A stretch of 64,000 nucleotides of DNA from Nioella sp965215655. Lineage in GTDB: Bacteria > Pseudomonadota > Alphaproteobacteria > Rhodobacterales > Rhodobacteraceae. Numbering within the stretch: the stretch's first letter is position 1; every line of letters starts with the position of its first letter. The position numbers were made by a program, and so were the translations under genes. Below, piece after piece: positions 62,433 through 64,000 of the stretch. Below the pieces are notes generated by a model. That model saw nothing but the letters and a program-made list of their open reading frames with translations, searched no databases and was not told where the DNA came from. The DNA lies in contig NZ_OZ244111.1 of assembly GCF_965215655.1 (NCBI RefSeq), positions 1,674,001-1,738,000 on the forward strand, read 5' to 3'.

Positions 62433-62669
62433 TCAGAGGTCGCGCTTCAATCGGGCCGCGCGGCCGCCCCGTCGCTTCTGGATCAGGCTTTGGCGCCCCG
62501 GCAGCTCCGCCATGATGCGGTGGCGATCCTCGGGCGACATGCGGCTCCAGGCCCCGATCTCGTCGATGGAGCGCAGGCAGCCGGTGCACAGCCTCGCCTC
62601 AGGATGCACCACGCAGATCTTCACGCAGGGGCTTTCGATCTCGTCGCGTTTCCAGACCTGATCCGTCAT
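62433..62669 (-). CDS. DUF1289 Fe-S-type small protein
   Basis: A 78-residue protein with four spaced cysteines (ESPCVKICVVHPEARLC, TGCLRS), typical of DUF1289. Its function is not known to me; a metal-site protein is likely. The start is the ATG at 62669, overlapping the ruvX stop by 4 nt. Confidence 0.88.
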   Translation of the reverse strand: MTDQVWKRDEIESPCVKICVVHPEARLCTGCLRSIDEIGAWSRMSPEDRHRIMAELPGRQSLIQKRRGGRAARLKRDL

Positions 62670-63145
62670 CCATCGGCACCTTTCAAATGGGCCAGCCTGT
62701 CCAGCGCCCCTTGCAGGATAAACCCGGCGGCAACATGGTCGATCACCTCTGCGCGACGTTTTCGGGACGTATCCGCCTCCAACAGCGCCCGTTCGGCGGC
62801 CACGGTGGACAGGCGTTCGTCCCAGAAGGTGATGGGCATATCCACAAGCCGGTCCAGATTGCGGGCAAAGGCGCGGGTGGCCTGAGCGCGGGGGCCTTCG
62901 CTGCCATCCATGTTCATCGGCAGGCCGAGCACCAGCCCGCCAACAGACCGATGCGTCAGGATCTTCTGCAAGGCCGCAGCATCCTGGGTGAATTTCACCC
63001 GACGGATGGTTTCCAGCGGCGTCGAGACGCTGAGGAACGGGTCGGATACGGCTACGCCGATGGTCTTGGTGCCAAGATCGAGCCCGGCAAGGGCGCGCAT
63101 GGGCGGCAGGGCGGCGGCAAAGGCCGCAACATCTTCGAAGATCAC
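62666..63145 (-). CDS. ruvX: RuvX/YqgF, Holliday junction resolvase-like pre-16S rRNA nuclease
   Basis: A 159-residue RNase H-fold protein with GLDLGTKTIGVAVSD, GLPMNMDGS and WDERLSTVAAERAL (active-site acids D, E, D). In E. coli the family member processes the 5' end of 16S rRNA. It overlaps ccmI by 4 nt upstream and DUF1289 by 4 nt downstream. Confidence 0.93.
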   Translation of the reverse strand: MIFEDVAAFAAALPPMRALAGLDLGTKTIGVAVSDPFLSVSTPLETIRRVKFTQDAAALQKILTHRSVGGLVLGLPMNMDGSEGPRAQATRAFARNLDRLVDMPITFWDERLSTVAAERALLEADTSRKRRAEVIDHVAAGFILQGALDRLAHLKGADG

Positions 63146-64000
63146 TCGTCTGGCTCCCGCAGGGGGGCATCGTCCGGCAAGGGCATATCGCCGGCTGCAT
63201 CAAGCGGCGCACCCGCTGCACGGATGATTTCAAGCGCCGCATCAGACCGGGCAAAGGCGGACAGGGCCTCCTGATAGATCGGCCGCGCCCGGTCCGGTTG
63301 CCCCAGCACGATATAGGCAGAGATCAGCCGCGCCCATTCCTCGGGCGTGCCGCCCTCGTTGGCCAGCCGTTCGGAAAGACCCGCAACCATGCTTTCGATC
63401 ATCGCCTGTCGGTCTTCTGCCGACATCGCGCCTGCGGCTTCGATATCTTCGGCTGTGGGGCCGGGCTGGTTGGGCAGGGGCGGCTGTGGCAGTTGTTCGA
63501 CCGAGATGTCATCGCCCGCCATGGCCGCGACAATCTCGATCTGTTCGCGGATGGCGGTCAGCCAGGGGGCGTCGGGCTCGCTCTCGGCCAACAGGTTGCG
63601 CCAGATCGGATAGCCCAGATCGGGGCGCCCCTGTTGGGCATACATCAGCCCGACGTAATAGCGCGCGGCGCCGTTCATGCGATCTTCCTGCAGGACGCTG
63701 TTCAGCAGCGCTTCGGCCTCCGGCGAGACATAGCCACCGGCGGCCATGAACATCATCTCCGCCAGGTCCAGCCGGTGCTGCGCCGTGGCCTCGTCCCCCA
63801 AGACCTCGATCAGATGCGCCTGTGCCGTTCGGGCCGCGACGTAGTTGCCAACGCGCGCCTCCTCGAAGGCCAGAAGGCGCAGCCCCTCCGGTTCATCGGG
63901 GTGATCGCGCATGGTTTCACGCAATTCCGCCACCAGTTCGGCCCGGCGCGGGTCCGGGTCTTCGCGAGTCTGGCTGGGGGCGCCCGCCTCTGCCTCCGCT
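63142..64000 (-). CDS. ccmI: CcmI/CycH, cytochrome c biogenesis protein (5' end cut by window)
   Basis: Only the C-terminal 285 residues are visible; the frame is open to base 64000. TPR-type repeats are visible (GLRLLAFEEARVGNYVAARTAQ, GAARYYVGLMYAQQGRPDLG, EWARLISAYIVLGQPDRARP). CcmI chaperones apocytochrome c to CcmF/CcmH. The membrane helices at its N-terminus are outside the window. It is followed by ruvX with overlapping stop/start. Confidence 0.9.
   Translation of the reverse strand, partial: AEAEAGAPSQTREDPDPRRAELVAELRETMRDHPDEPEGLRLLAFEEARVGNYVAARTAQAHLIEVLGDEATAQHRLDLAEMMFMAAGGYVSPEAEALLNSVLQEDRMNGAARYYVGLMYAQQGRPDLGYPIWRNLLAESEPDAPWLTAIREQIEIVAAMAGDDISVEQLPQPPLPNQPGPTAEDIEAAGAMSAEDRQAMIESMVAGLSERLANEGGTPEEWARLISAYIVLGQPDRARPIYQEALSAFARSDAALEIIRAAGAPLDAAGDMPLPDDAPLREPDE

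Overview
The window looks like a chromosomal segment of a high-GC alphaproteobacterium of the Rhodobacteraceae (Roseobacter/Paracoccus type). This rests on gene content: a Paracoccus-type sox operon with hemA, an agl-type alpha-glucoside operon, a ccmI-ruvX-DUF1289 block, ccmF-ccmH, tad pilus genes and an IalB-family protein. It is genome-like and densely coded, with one tRNA, no rRNA, no CRISPR array, no insertion sequence and no prophage. Both ends cut genes (soxB on the left, ccmI on the right).

Layout. 1-9.5 kb: the distal half of a sulfur-oxidation operon (soxB, C, D, E, F, a DUF302 protein, hemA for 5-aminolevulinate synthase, a SoxH-like metallo-hydrolase), then a HAD phosphatase. 9.5-10.7 kb: a class V PLP enzyme on the minus strand. 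11.3-19.3 kb: a compact Flp/Tad pilus locus in two convergent halves (cpaB, tadZ, two tadE-like genes and a tadG-like gene on plus; flp, tadA, tadB, tadC on minus). It has no secretin, CpaD/TadD-type lipoprotein or prepilin peptidase gene.

19.9-38.6 kb is the most unusual part. It carries a five-gene ABC importer with two non-identical ATPases, an AcoR-like sigma-54 activator that ends right after its AAA+ domain, a peroxiredoxin, a CxxC AhpD-like protein, an acetoin-dehydrogenase-type operon (acoX, acoA, acoB, acoC), a molybdenum hydroxylase operon (coxG, coxS, coxL, coxM; AYRGAGR form) and a second-type rpoN gene. Three near-identical -24/-12 promoters precede the importer, the aco operon and the cox operon. 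I read this as a self-contained sigma-54 regulon: uptake, oxidation of an aldehyde or similar compound, and thiamine-diphosphate C-C cleavage to acyl-CoA. The substrate is unknown.

38.8-50.7 kb: tRNA-Ser(GGA), then a sugar catabolic region. glk, a GH1 beta-glucosidase and a LacI-family regulator are divergent from aglE, F, G, A, K; two palindromic operators lie between them. An HSD10-like dehydrogenase and a PfkB kinase follow.

50.8-64 kb: envelope and housekeeping genes. These are a DUF882 murein-type protein and an L,D-transpeptidase, lpxD with a dedicated acyl carrier protein and ketoacyl synthase (lipid A acyl supply), an IalB-like protein, a HerA-like ATPase preceded by a well-positioned 22-codon ORF and two hairpins, ccmF-ccmH, a PaaG-like isomerase, and DUF1289, ruvX and ccmI on the minus strand.
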